The notes below the pieces were generated by a model. The model was not told where the DNA came from. It ran no database searches and was given only the letters and a program-made list of their open reading frames with translations. Source: an uncultured Oscillospiraceae bacterium (GTDB taxonomy: Bacteria; Bacillota; Clostridia; Oscillospirales; Oscillospiraceae). Taken from it: DNA of 28,378 nucleotides. The DNA lies in NCBI GenBank assembly GCA_937915075.1, contig CALDMA010000188.1:1-28378 (forward strand), read 5' to 3'. The position numbers and the translations under genes are program-made. Positions 10,222 to 17,095 of this stretch are shown here, piece by piece; the first letter of the stretch is position 1, and each line of letters opens with the position of its first letter.

Positions 10222-12189
10222 TTATTTTTGTTCCTTGCGCAGCTCGATGATGCGGTCGCGCAGCACGGCGGCATACTCGAACTCGAGCATCCGGCTCGCC
10301 TCCTGCATCTGCTTTTCGAGCTTGCGGATCTCCTCGTCCCGCTCGCGCTCCGAGAGCTTGCGCTTGCCGCGCCGGCGCGCGCCGTCCTCGTCCTTCTTGG
10401 AGATCTCCAGGATCTCGCGCACGTCCTTGCGGATGGTCTGCGGCACGATGCCGTGCTCCTTGTTGTATTTGTCCTGAATGGCGCGGCGACGCTCCGTCTC
10501 GTCCATGGCCCGCTTCATCGACGGCGTGACCGTATCGGCGTAGAGAATGACCAGCCCGTCCGCGTTTCGCGCGGCGCGGCCGATGGTCTGCACCAGACTC
10601 GTCTCGCTGCGCAGGAAGCCCTCCTTGTCCGCGTCGAGGATGGCGACGAGCGACACCTCCGGCAGGTCGAGGCCCTCGCGCAGCAGGTTGATGCCGACGA
10701 GCACGTCGAACTCGCCCAGCCGCAGGTCGCGGATGAGCTCCATGCGCTCGATGGTCTCCACGTCCGCGTGCATATAGCGCACACGCACGCCCACCGTGCG
10801 CAGATATTCCGTCAGGTCCTCCGCCATCTTCTTCGTCAGCGTCGTCACCAGCACGCGCTCATTGCGCGCGGCGCGCGCGTTGATCTCGCCCACAAGGTCG
10901 TCGATCTGTCCCGTGACGGGCCGCACCTCCACGTGCGGATCGAGCAGACCCGTCGGGCGGATGACCTGCTCCACGATCTGCCCCGCGCGCTCGCGCTCAT
11001 AGTCGCCCGGCGTCGCAGAGACGTAAATGCGCTGGTGGACGCGCCGCTCAAATTCCTCAAATTTGAGCGGACGGTTGTCATACGCGCAGGGCAGGCGGAA
11101 GCCGTACTGCACCAGCGCGTCCTTGCGCGCGCGGTCGCCGTTGTACATCGCCCGCACCTGCGGCAGCGTCACATGGCTCTCGTCCACAAAGAGCAGAAAG
11201 TCCTTGGGGAAGTAGTCGAGCAGCGTCATGGGCGCGGACCCCTCCGGCCGCGCGGAAATGACGCGCGAATAGTTCTCGATGCCCGTGCAGTAGCCCAGCT
11301 CGCGCATCATCTCGATGTCGTACCTCGTCCGCTGGTGGATGCGCTGCGCCTCCACCGCCTGCCCGTTGTCGGTGAAGAATTTCTCGCGCACCTCCAGCTC
11401 GCGCTCGATCTCCTCGATGGCGCGCTCCATCTTGTCCTTCGTCGTCACATAGTGCGACGCGGGATAAATGACCGTGTGCTGCAAAGTCTTCGTCACCACG
11501 CCGGTCACGGGCTGGAACTCGCGGATGGCGTCGATCTCGTCGCCGAAGAACTCCACGCGCACCGCGCGGTCGCGCCAGTAGGCGGGATAGATGTCCACCG
11601 CGTCGCCGCGCACGCGGAAGCGGTTGCGCTCAAAGGCCACATCGTTGCGCTCGTAGCGGTCCTCCACCAGACGGCGCAGCAGCTCGTCGCGCTCCATCGT
11701 CTGTCCCGGGCGCAGCGAGATCATCAGCTTGGCGAAGTCGTCCGGCTCGCCGAGACCGTAGATGCAGCTCACGGACGAGACCACGATCACGTCCCGCCGC
11801 TCGAGCAGCGCGCAGGTCGCGCTCAGGCGCAGGCGGTCGATCTCCTCGTTCGTCGAGGCGTCCTTGGCGATGTAGGTGTCCGTATGCGGGATATACGCCT
11901 CGGGCTGATAGTAGTCGTAGTAACTGACAAAGTATTCCACCGCGTTCTCGGGGAAAAACTCCTTGAACTCCGCGCACAGCTGCGCGGCGAGCGTCTTGTT
12001 ATGCGCCAGCACCAGCGTGGGACGCTGGACCCTTTCGATCACGCTCGCCATTGTGAACGTCTTGCCCGAGCCGGTCACACCGAGCAGCACCTGCTCGTCC
12101 AGTCCCAATTCGACGCCGCGCGCGAGCGCGGCAATGGCCTCCGGCTGGTCGCCGGTCGCCTGAAAGGGCGCATGGAGCTTGAATTCCAT
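10222..12189 (-). CDS. uvrB: UvrABC excinuclease subunit B
   Basis: A 655-residue UvrB counted from the ATG that follows GGAGG at a good distance; an upstream in-frame start would add 14 unrelated residues. MEFKLHAPFQATGDQPEAI is the classic N-terminus. Walker A is GVTGSGKT (37-44), and the lesion-clamping beta-hairpin YYDYYQPEAYIP is at 90-101. Helicase motifs follow (DESHVTLPQ, GRAARN, LREGLDLPEVSLVAILDADK), and a C-terminal UVR domain (about 620-655) contacts UvrC/UvrA. UvrB verifies damage and prepares the incision. It sits 11 bp downstream of radC, so both share the promoter carrying the LexA-like box. Confidence 0.97.
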   Translation of the reverse strand: MEFKLHAPFQATGDQPEAIAALARGVELGLDEQVLLGVTGSGKTFTMASVIERVQRPTLVLAHNKTLAAQLCAEFKEFFPENAVEYFVSYYDYYQPEAYIPHTDTYIAKDASTNEEIDRLRLSATCALLERRDVIVVSSVSCIYGLGEPDDFAKLMISLRPGQTMERDELLRRLVEDRYERNDVAFERNRFRVRGDAVDIYPAYWRDRAVRVEFFGDEIDAIREFQPVTGVVTKTLQHTVIYPASHYVTTKDKMERAIEEIERELEVREKFFTDNGQAVEAQRIHQRTRYDIEMMRELGYCTGIENYSRVISARPEGSAPMTLLDYFPKDFLLFVDESHVTLPQVRAMYNGDRARKDALVQYGFRLPCAYDNRPLKFEEFERRVHQRIYVSATPGDYERERAGQIVEQVIRPTGLLDPHVEVRPVTGQIDDLVGEINARAARNERVLVTTLTKKMAEDLTEYLRTVGVRVRYMHADVETIERMELIRDLRLGEFDVLVGINLLREGLDLPEVSLVAILDADKEGFLRSETSLVQTIGRAARNADGLVILYADTVTPSMKRAMDETERRRAIQDKYNKEHGIVPQTIRKDVREILEISKKDEDGARRRGKRKLSERERDEEIRKLEKQMQEASRMLEFEYAAVLRDRIIELRKEQK

Positions 12190-12200
12190 GGTCTGCCTCC

Positions 12201-12875
12201 TCAATCCAAAAGTCCGTTGTCGCGCAGGCACACAAAGTCCCCGTCCGCGACGATCACATGGTCCACCAGCTGCACGCCGATGTCCGCGAGCGCCCGCTTG
12301 ATCTGCAGGGTCGTCTGGTTATCCTCCTTGCTCGGCAGCGCCACGCCGCTCGGATGGTTGTGCGACAGCACCACCAGGCTCGCGTTGGCGTTGAGCGCGT
12401 TCTCCACCACGGTGCGCATGTTGATCGTCACCTGATCCGGGCCGCCCTCCGCCAATCGGTAGCAGGCAAGCAGCTTGCCCTTCGCGTCCAGACAGGCCTC
12501 GTAAAAGACCTCCCGCCGCTCGCCGAGGAACAGCTCGATGAAATACGCGCCGATGTTTTCGCGCGTGTTGAAAATGACCTCATGCCTGCCGCCGCTCGTG
12601 CGCACGCGGCGGCAGAGCGGGAAGAGCAGCCGGATAAGCGTCGCGGCGTTCTCGCCCACGCCCTCGACCCTCTGCAGCTCGTAGGCCGGCGCGGAAAACA
12701 CGCCCTCGAGCGAGCCGAAGCGTTCGAGCAGACGGTGCGCGATGGGGTTCGTGTCCTGCCGCGGAATGGCGTAATAGAGCAGCAGCTCCAGCGCCTCATG
12801 GTCGGCAAAGGCGTCCAGCCCATGCTCGCGGAACTGCTCCTTCTTTCTCTGTCGGTGCCCCTCATGCACGCTCAT
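12201..12875 (-). CDS. radC: RadC family JAB-domain protein
   Basis: A 224-residue RadC protein, the usual size. The N-terminal helix-hairpin-helix region (about 40-80) includes LLLYYAIPRQDTNPIAHRLL and VEGVGENAATLI. The C-terminal JAB/MPN metalloprotease-like domain has the zinc motif SHNHPSG (171-177) with the downstream aspartate D185 (PSKED). RadC's biochemical role remains unclear; the old link to RecG-like recombination repair was withdrawn. Start choice: the GAGAGGGTGAG site lies just upstream of this ATG, while the longer frame would include a promoter and non-homologous residues. It is the first gene of the radC-uvrB-eamA-ybaK run. Confidence 0.92.
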   Translation of the reverse strand: MSVHEGHRQRKKEQFREHGLDAFADHEALELLLYYAIPRQDTNPIAHRLLERFGSLEGVFSAPAYELQRVEGVGENAATLIRLLFPLCRRVRTSGGRHEVIFNTRENIGAYFIELFLGERREVFYEACLDAKGKLLACYRLAEGGPDQVTINMRTVVENALNANASLVVLSHNHPSGVALPSKEDNQTTLQIKRALADIGVQLVDHVIVADGDFVCLRDNGLLD

Positions 12876-12911
12876 GCGCTCACCCTCTCCGCGTCGTTTT
12901 TGAAGTATATT

Positions 12912-12940
12912 ATTGTACCACATTCCGCCGCATAGTACAA
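12912..12940 (-). promoter_or_regulatory. Promoter of the radC-uvrB operon
   Basis: Minus strand: TTGTAC (12935-12940), a 17-bp spacer ending in TGG, then TACAAT (12912-12917), an extended -10 promoter. It lies 37 bp before the radC start. Confidence 0.65.
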
Positions 12941-12949
12941 GCACTTTTT

Positions 12950-12963
12950 CAAACAGATGTTCG
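12950..12963. promoter_or_regulatory. LexA (DinR) SOS-box-like site
   Basis: CAAACAGATGTTCG on the + strand (CGAACATCTGTTTG on the minus) matches the Bacillus DinR/LexA consensus CGAACRNRYGTTYG at 13 of 14 positions on either strand. It lies 9 bp upstream of the -35 of the radC-uvrB promoter, and uvrB is an SOS gene in most Firmicutes. Confidence 0.6.
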
Positions 12964-12990
12964 CTCTGCTCTAAAATTTGACGGCAGCGC

Positions 12991-13023
12991 AAAAGGCGGA
13001 CGCCCGTGGGGCGTCCGCCTTTT
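12991..13023 (-). terminator. Rho-independent terminator of exoA
   Basis: Perfect 15-bp stem AAAAGGCGGACGCCC / GGGCGTCCGCCTTTT with a 3-base loop, 4 bp after the exodeoxyribonuclease stop. It ends in T-run on both strands. Confidence 0.9.
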
Positions 13024-13027
13024 CCGT

Positions 13028-13780
13028 TCATTCCAGCTCCAGCATCACGGGACAGTGGTCGCTGCCCATGATCTCGCTCCAGATCTCCGCCTTTTTGATG
13101 CGCCCGCGCAGCCGTTCGGACACGATGAAATAGTCGATCCTCCACCCCACGTTCCGCGCACGAGACGCCGCGCGGTAGCTCCACCACGAATAGGCGTCGG
13201 CGCGGTCCGGCCAGAGCGCGCGGAACGAATCCACAAAGCCCGCCGAGAGCAGCTCGGTCATTTTCCCGCGCTCCTCGTCGGAAAAGCCGGGGTTGAAGTG
13301 GTTCGTCTTTGGGTTCTTCAGGTCGATCTCCTCGTGCGCCACGTTCAGGTCACCGCAGTACACCACGGGCTTCGTCTGATCCAGCCTGCAGAGGTATTCC
13401 CGCAGATCGTCCTCCCACCGCATCCGATAGGGGAGACGTCGCAGCTCGTCCTGCGCGTTCGGCGTATAGCAGCACACGAGGTAGAAGTCCTCGTACTCCG
13501 CCGTGATGACGCGCCCCTCGTGCCGGTGCTCGTCGTCGCCGAAATCGTAGGTGACGTTCAGCGGCTCCTTTCTCGTGAGCACCGCCGTGCCGGAGTAGCC
13601 GGCCTTGTCCGCGCTGTTGAAATACATCCGATAGCCTGGCAGCTCGAAGCTCACCTGATGCGGCTGCAGCTTTGTTTCCTGCAAGCAGATCACATCCGCG
13701 TCCGCGAGCGCCACAAAATCCAGAAAGCCCTTGTTCAGACAGGCCCGCAGGCCGTTCACGTTCCACGATACCAGCTTCAT
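13028..13780 (-). CDS. exoA: Exodeoxyribonuclease III (AP endonuclease, ExoA/Xth)
   Basis: A 250-residue ExoIII-family enzyme. Catalytic residues are visible: N7 in SWNVNG, E35 in LQETKL, D144 and N146 in GDLNVAHEEID, and the D241-H242 pair in GSDHCPV; WRIDYFIVS (213-221) is the family's C-terminal signature. It cuts at abasic sites and trims 3' ends in base-excision repair. Start choice: GGGAGG lies nine bases before MKLVSWNVNG, whereas it directly abuts the ATG that would add three residues, so the shorter start is preferred. Hairpin terminators on both sides make it a single-gene transcript. Confidence 0.95.
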   Translation of the reverse strand: MKLVSWNVNGLRACLNKGFLDFVALADADVICLQETKLQPHQVSFELPGYRMYFNSADKAGYSGTAVLTRKEPLNVTYDFGDDEHRHEGRVITAEYEDFYLVCCYTPNAQDELRRLPYRMRWEDDLREYLCRLDQTKPVVYCGDLNVAHEEIDLKNPKTNHFNPGFSDEERGKMTELLSAGFVDSFRALWPDRADAYSWWSYRAASRARNVGWRIDYFIVSERLRGRIKKAEIWSEIMGSDHCPVMLELE

Positions 13781-13839
13781 GAGGATCATCCTCCCGTTTC
13801 TTTTCTCCGCTCCATCATAGCAGAGCTTCGCCCCTGAAA

Positions 13840-13871
13840 AAAAGAAAGATGCCGTATGGCATCTTTCTTTT
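13840..13871 (-). terminator. Rho-independent terminator of the rpmH-jag operon
   Basis: Stem AAAAGAAAGATGCC / GGCATCTTTCTTTT around GTAT, 9 bp beyond the jag stop, followed by a U-rich run on the minus-strand transcript. Confidence 0.9.
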
Positions 13872-13880
13872 TCCTGCGGT

Positions 13881-14723
13881 TTACTGCTTCGTGCGGTCGT
13901 AGGAGACCACCACGCGGCGGTTCGGCTCCGTGCCGATGGAGAAGGTCGTGATGTACTGCGTGTCCTGCAGCGCCGTATGGATCACATGGCGCTCGTAGGC
14001 GTTCATCGGCTCGAGCGTCACGTTGCGGCGGTACTTGACCACCTTGCCCGCGACCTTCTGCGCCAGACGTTCCAGGCTCTCCTCGCGCTTTTCGCGGTAG
14101 TTCTCGGCGTCGATCTGCACACGGGCGCGCTTGCTCTCGCCGCCGCGGTTGATGGAATAGTTCGTCAGCTGCTGAATGGCGTCGAGCGTTTCGCCGCGGC
14201 GGCCGATGAGCGCGCCGAGCTTTTCGCCCTCTAAAATGACCTTGTAGCGGTTCTTCTCGACCTCATAGACCTTGACCTCGGCCTTGGCGTCCATGTGCTC
14301 GAGCAGACCGGAGAGGAACGTGCGGATCTGCTCGCTCTTCTCGTCGCGGATCTCCTCGCCGAGCACGGCCGGCTCGCGCGGAGCCTTCTCGGCCTTCGGC
14401 TCGGCTTTTCGCTCGCCGCGCCTGGCCTCCCGCTCCTGCTTTTCCTTGGCGCGCATTTCCTTCTGCAGCACCTCGGCGCAGTAGACGGGCTTCTTCTCCG
14501 CCTTGGGCGCGGCGCTCTTGGGTTCTGGCTTGACCGGCTCCGGCTGGCCGTCGTCATAGCTGACGCGGACCGTTGCGGGCGAACCGCCGATGCCGAGGAA
14601 GCCGGACTTCGCGCGCTCGAGGATCTCCACGGAAACGTCGTCGCGCTCCATGCCGAGCTGCGCGAGTGCGCGGCGAATGGCCTCGTCCTCGGTCTTGCCC
14701 GTCATATCAATAAACTTGATCAT
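13881..14723 (-). CDS. jag: Jag/KhpB RNA-binding protein (SpoIIIJ-associated)
   Basis: A 280-residue protein with the full Jag layout: Jag_N domain (1-50, with the AKSGFLGIGGSPATV motif at 38-52), a long charged linker (about 55-130) rich in K, E, A and P, a KH domain whose GRRG loop is at 174-177, and a C-terminal R3H domain with R245 and H249. KhpB with KhpA binds many RNAs and influences cell elongation and division; Jag is commonly encoded after yidC. It is the last gene of the rpmH operon, 20 bp after yidC, with an AAGGAG site ten bases before the ATG. Confidence 0.94.
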   Translation of the reverse strand: MIKFIDMTGKTEDEAIRRALAQLGMERDDVSVEILERAKSGFLGIGGSPATVRVSYDDGQPEPVKPEPKSAAPKAEKKPVYCAEVLQKEMRAKEKQEREARRGERKAEPKAEKAPREPAVLGEEIRDEKSEQIRTFLSGLLEHMDAKAEVKVYEVEKNRYKVILEGEKLGALIGRRGETLDAIQQLTNYSINRGGESKRARVQIDAENYREKREESLERLAQKVAGKVVKYRRNVTLEPMNAYERHVIHTALQDTQYITTFSIGTEPNRRVVVSYDRTKQ

Positions 14724-14743
14724 CTAAGACAAGCTCCTTTTCG

Positions 14744-15901
14744 TTATTCGCCGTAGTGGTCGGCGTTGAACGAACGGCCTCTCGCGTACGGACGGTCTCC
14801 GATGCGGCCGTTCTCGGTGGTGGCCTTCCTGGCCTTTTCGGCCTTGGCCGCCTTAGCGGCCTGCGCGGCCTTCTGCTTTTCCTTCAGGCTCTTCTTTTCG
14901 GCCTCGCGCTGCTGCTGGGCAACGCGGGCCTCCTCCATGCGGCGGAGACGGTCCTCCATGCGGGCCTTCTCACGCGCCTCGTCCTCCGCGGCCATGCTCT
15001 TCTTGAAATACTTGTTGAGGGTCTTCTCCTGCACGAGCATCAGAACGCTGTTCGCGATCCAGTACACGCCGAGGGAGGCGGGCAGGGTAAAGCCGATCCA
15101 GAGGGACATGATGGGCATCATCCACATCATCATGCGGCTCGAGCGCGCGGTGGGGTCGTTGGGGTCCGCGGCCGAGGGGTTGCCGGCCATGGAGACCTTG
15201 GACTGCCAGAAGCTCAGCGCGCCGGAAATGATGGGGATGAGCAGCACGCCGATAACGGCCCAGCCGCCGGTCCCGATCTGACCGATGACGTCACTGGGGA
15301 TCGTGGTGAGGTCCATGCCAAGGAAGCTGAAGTCCATGTGGATCCAGCCCTCGGGCAGGGCGACGCCCAGCTCCTGCGCGGCCTTCACGAGCGTGATCTG
15401 GCCGTAGGGCTGCAGCTGCGTCAGACCGTCCTTCACGGTCACGGCGCCGTCGTTCGCCGTCATGGCGATGGCGGCGAGATTAAAGCCCGCCTCTCTCACC
15501 GCATCGATCACGCCCTGCATGGCCGTGGTCGTGAGCATCATGAAGCGCGTGATGGGCTGACGGATGATGGAATACAGGGCAATGAGGATGGGGAAGGGCA
15601 GGAAGCTCCACAGGCAGCCGCTCATGGGGTTGACGCCTTCCTCTGCGTAGAGCCTCTGCAGCTCCTCGTTCATCTTGACCTGATTGTTCTTATAGCGGGT
15701 CTGGATCTCTTTGATCATGGGCTGGAAGCGGCTCATGCGCATCATGCTCTTCTTCGATTTCATCTGGAAGGGCAGCATGATCAGCTTGATGACCACGGTA
15801 AAGAGCACCAGCGCCCAGCCGTAAGAGCTTGTCAGCTCATAGAGCGCGCGGAGCAGCCATGCGAATGGGATACAGATATAGTATCCGATCGTTGCAAACA
15901 T
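14744..15901 (-). CDS. yidC: Membrane protein insertase YidC/SpoIIIJ/Oxa1 family
   Basis: A 385-residue insertase, counted from the ATG preceded by GGAGGAC; an upstream ATG would add 11 polar residues. The Oxa1 core starts about residue 25 (YGWALVLFTVVIKLIMLPF) and continues with KSKKSMMRMSRFQPMIKEIQ, a cytoplasmic loop. Helices follow at about 95-115, 220-245 and 275-305 (MMWMMPIMSLWIGFTLPASL), with a large insert between the second and third. The last ~80 residues form a basic, lysine/alanine-rich coiled coil likely to contact the ribosome. No lipobox cysteine is visible at the N-terminus. YidC inserts membrane proteins with or without SecYEG. The order rnpA-yidD-yidC-jag is classic. Confidence 0.95.
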   Translation of the reverse strand: MFATIGYYICIPFAWLLRALYELTSSYGWALVLFTVVIKLIMLPFQMKSKKSMMRMSRFQPMIKEIQTRYKNNQVKMNEELQRLYAEEGVNPMSGCLWSFLPFPILIALYSIIRQPITRFMMLTTTAMQGVIDAVREAGFNLAAIAMTANDGAVTVKDGLTQLQPYGQITLVKAAQELGVALPEGWIHMDFSFLGMDLTTIPSDVIGQIGTGGWAVIGVLLIPIISGALSFWQSKVSMAGNPSAADPNDPTARSSRMMMWMMPIMSLWIGFTLPASLGVYWIANSVLMLVQEKTLNKYFKKSMAAEDEAREKARMEDRLRRMEEARVAQQQREAEKKSLKEKQKAAQAAKAAKAEKARKATTENGRIGDRPYARGRSFNADHYGE

Positions 15902-15934
15902 TTTTGTGTCCTCCGTGTTTTTTGGTGTTCCCAC

Positions 15935-16150
15935 TCAGGGAACGGGGTCGTAGATCTTTCCGCCCCGATAGAACGGATGGCACCGCATAATTCTTTTGAA
16001 CGCCAGCCAGCCCCCCTTGAGCGCGCCGTACTTCTCGATGGCCTCGAGCGCGTACTGCGAGCAGGTGGGGATGAAGCGGCAGCAGGGGGGACGCAGGGGA
16101 GAGATGCTTTTCCGATAAAAGCGCACGAGCGCGAGAAGAAATCGCTTCAC
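15935..16150 (-). CDS. yidD: Membrane protein insertion efficiency factor YidD
   Basis: A 71-residue YidD. The family core is intact: FYRKSISPLRPPCCRFIPTC, then SQYALEAIEKYGALKGGWLA and RCHPFYRGGKIYDPVP at the C-terminus. It is an amphipathic inner-membrane protein aiding YidC-dependent insertion. A GTG start is chosen because it overlaps the rnpA stop by four bases (GTGA) and has GGGAG eight bases upstream, inside rnpA; the alternative upstream ATG adds 11 residues that belong to the rnpA overlap. Translation is thus coupled to rnpA. Confidence 0.93.
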   Translation of the reverse strand: MKRFLLALVRFYRKSISPLRPPCCRFIPTCSQYALEAIEKYGALKGGWLAFKRIMRCHPFYRGGKIYDPVP

Positions 16151-16491
16151 GGCTTCTTCTCCCGCAGTCCGAGCTTTCCGCACACGTTCAAAAACGCGCG
16201 CTCGAGCTCACGGTATTCCGCCCCCACCGCGCGCGTGCGCGCGACGAGGATCATATCATACCCCTGCGCGAGCCCGCCTTGATTGAGCCGGAAAATTTCC
16301 CGCAGACGGCGGCGGACGCGGTTGCGCACCACGGCGTGTCCGAGCTTTGTGCTCACCGTCACGCCGAGGCGGTTATGCCCCCGCCGGTTCGGGCGGACGT
16401 AGACCACAAGGTACGGCGAAACGCCGGACCGCCCCTTGGCGTAGATCCGGCGGAACTCATAATTCTCCTTAACGGTCGTCGTTCGCTTCAT
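16147..16491 (-). CDS. rnpA: Ribonuclease P protein component
   Basis: A 114-residue RnpA with the RNR signature RNRVRRRLREIFRLN near 68-82 and the N-terminal VKENYEFRRIYAKG segment. It binds the RNase P RNA and aids 5' maturation of tRNAs. The start is the ATG after GGAGAGAAG, giving MKRTTTVKENYEF; an upstream ATG would add 11 residues not found in the family. It follows rpmH with a 126-bp gap carrying a stem-loop and overlaps yidD by 4 bp. Confidence 0.95.
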   Translation of the reverse strand: MKRTTTVKENYEFRRIYAKGRSGVSPYLVVYVRPNRRGHNRLGVTVSTKLGHAVVRNRVRRRLREIFRLNQGGLAQGYDMILVARTRAVGAEYRELERAFLNVCGKLGLREKKP

Positions 16492-16551
16492 TGCTTCTCT
16501 CCTGCATCCGTCCTTTTCCGCCATTCCGGCGTTTTTGGACGATAGCCTCTA

Positions 16552-16583
16552 AGGGACGGCGATTTTTCCCATCGTCCGTCCCT
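16552..16583 (-). promoter_or_regulatory. Stem-loop in the rpmH-rnpA intercistronic RNA
   Basis: AGGGACGGCGAT and ATCGTCCGTCCCT form a 12-bp stem with one bulged base and a 7-base loop. No U-run follows on the minus-strand transcript, so it is more likely a processing or attenuation element that sets different rpmH and rnpA levels than a terminator. Confidence 0.5.
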
Positions 16584-16617
16584 CGGTCTATCTATATGCG
16601 ATGCGCCTTTGGCTCCC

Positions 16618-16758
16618 TCAATGGGTCAGACGGGCGCGGCCTCTTGCGCGGCGGCGGGCCAGGACCTTGCGGCCGTTGGCGGTAGCCATTCTCTTGCGGA
16701 AGCCGTGTTCCTTGGAGCGCTGAAGCTTCTTGGGCTGATAGGTACGAGAAGTAGCCAT
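16618..16758 (-). CDS. rpmH: Large ribosomal subunit protein bL34
   Basis: A 46-residue L34 protein beginning MATSRTYQPKKLQRSKEHGF and containing RKRMATANGRKVLARRRARG, the near-invariant core of the family; two N-terminal residues are extra compared with many homologues. The ribosome site AGGAGGTGTAACGC is excellent. L34 is a basic rRNA-binding protein in the 50S subunit near the exit tunnel. It opens the operon that also makes RNase P protein, YidD, YidC and Jag, and is divergent from dnaA, the arrangement that marks the origin in most bacteria. Confidence 0.97.
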   Translation of the reverse strand: MATSRTYQPKKLQRSKEHGFRKRMATANGRKVLARRRARGRARLTH

Positions 16759-16878
16759 TGCGTTACACCTCCTGAAAAAATTTGCCGGCGGCCAGCGGCC
16801 GCTCTTACTCGACGGCGGCGGTCTCCCGTCCCCGCAGTAGCTATTTTTCTGCGCCGCGGTCAACGCAACGCAGAGGAT

Positions 16879-16907
16879 ATTATATAAGATGCGGCCCACC
16901 CTGTCAA
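16879..16907 (-). promoter_or_regulatory. Near-perfect sigma-A promoter of the rpmH operon
   Basis: Minus strand: TTGACA (16902-16907), exactly 17 bp, TATAAT (16879-16884). Both hexamers match the consensus fully, in keeping with high expression of a ribosomal-protein operon. Confidence 0.9.
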
Positions 16908-16908
16908 G

Positions 16909-16924
16909 CCACAAAATCTTGTGG
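16909..16924. repeat. Inverted repeat abutting the rpmH -35
   Basis: CCACAA-AATC-TTGTGG, two bases upstream of the rpmH -35 hexamer. It could be an operator or bind DnaA through its TGTGG-like halves, but it does not match the 9-base DnaA box. Confidence 0.4.
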
Positions 16925-16994
16925 TCTCCCGCTTTTCCGACCGCAAACTGCCCGCTTCGCGGCTTATCTTACCTTATCTAAATATAAAATGCAG

Positions 16995-17023
16995 TTGCTT
17001 TTTTCCTTCGTCTCTGGTATAAT
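16995..17023 (+). promoter_or_regulatory. Promoter of dnaA
   Basis: TTGCTT (16995-17000), a 17-bp spacer ending TGG, and TATAAT (17018-17023), giving an extended -10. The predicted start is near 17030, leaving a leader of about 65 bases before the TTG start of dnaA. Confidence 0.7.
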
Positions 17024-17095
17024 AAAGAGGTGATATTATGCGCTGTGCTACACTGTGCCGCGCCTTCATTCCCGCCCACGAAAGGAGCGTTTTCT

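Larger units (their letters stand above)
16759..17095. promoter_or_regulatory. Divergent rpmH/dnaA control region
   Basis: 337 bp with no protein gene. It holds the rpmH promoter, a short inverted repeat next to it, an AT-rich tract about 16965-17000 and the dnaA promoter and leader. I found no DnaA boxes with 8 or 9 matches here; those are in the dnaA-dnaN gap. Confidence 0.7.

Noticed and set aside
12190..12231. Upstream start extending UvrB by 14 residues
   Set aside because: The GGAGG site and the family N-terminus both fix the start at the ATG ending at 12189.
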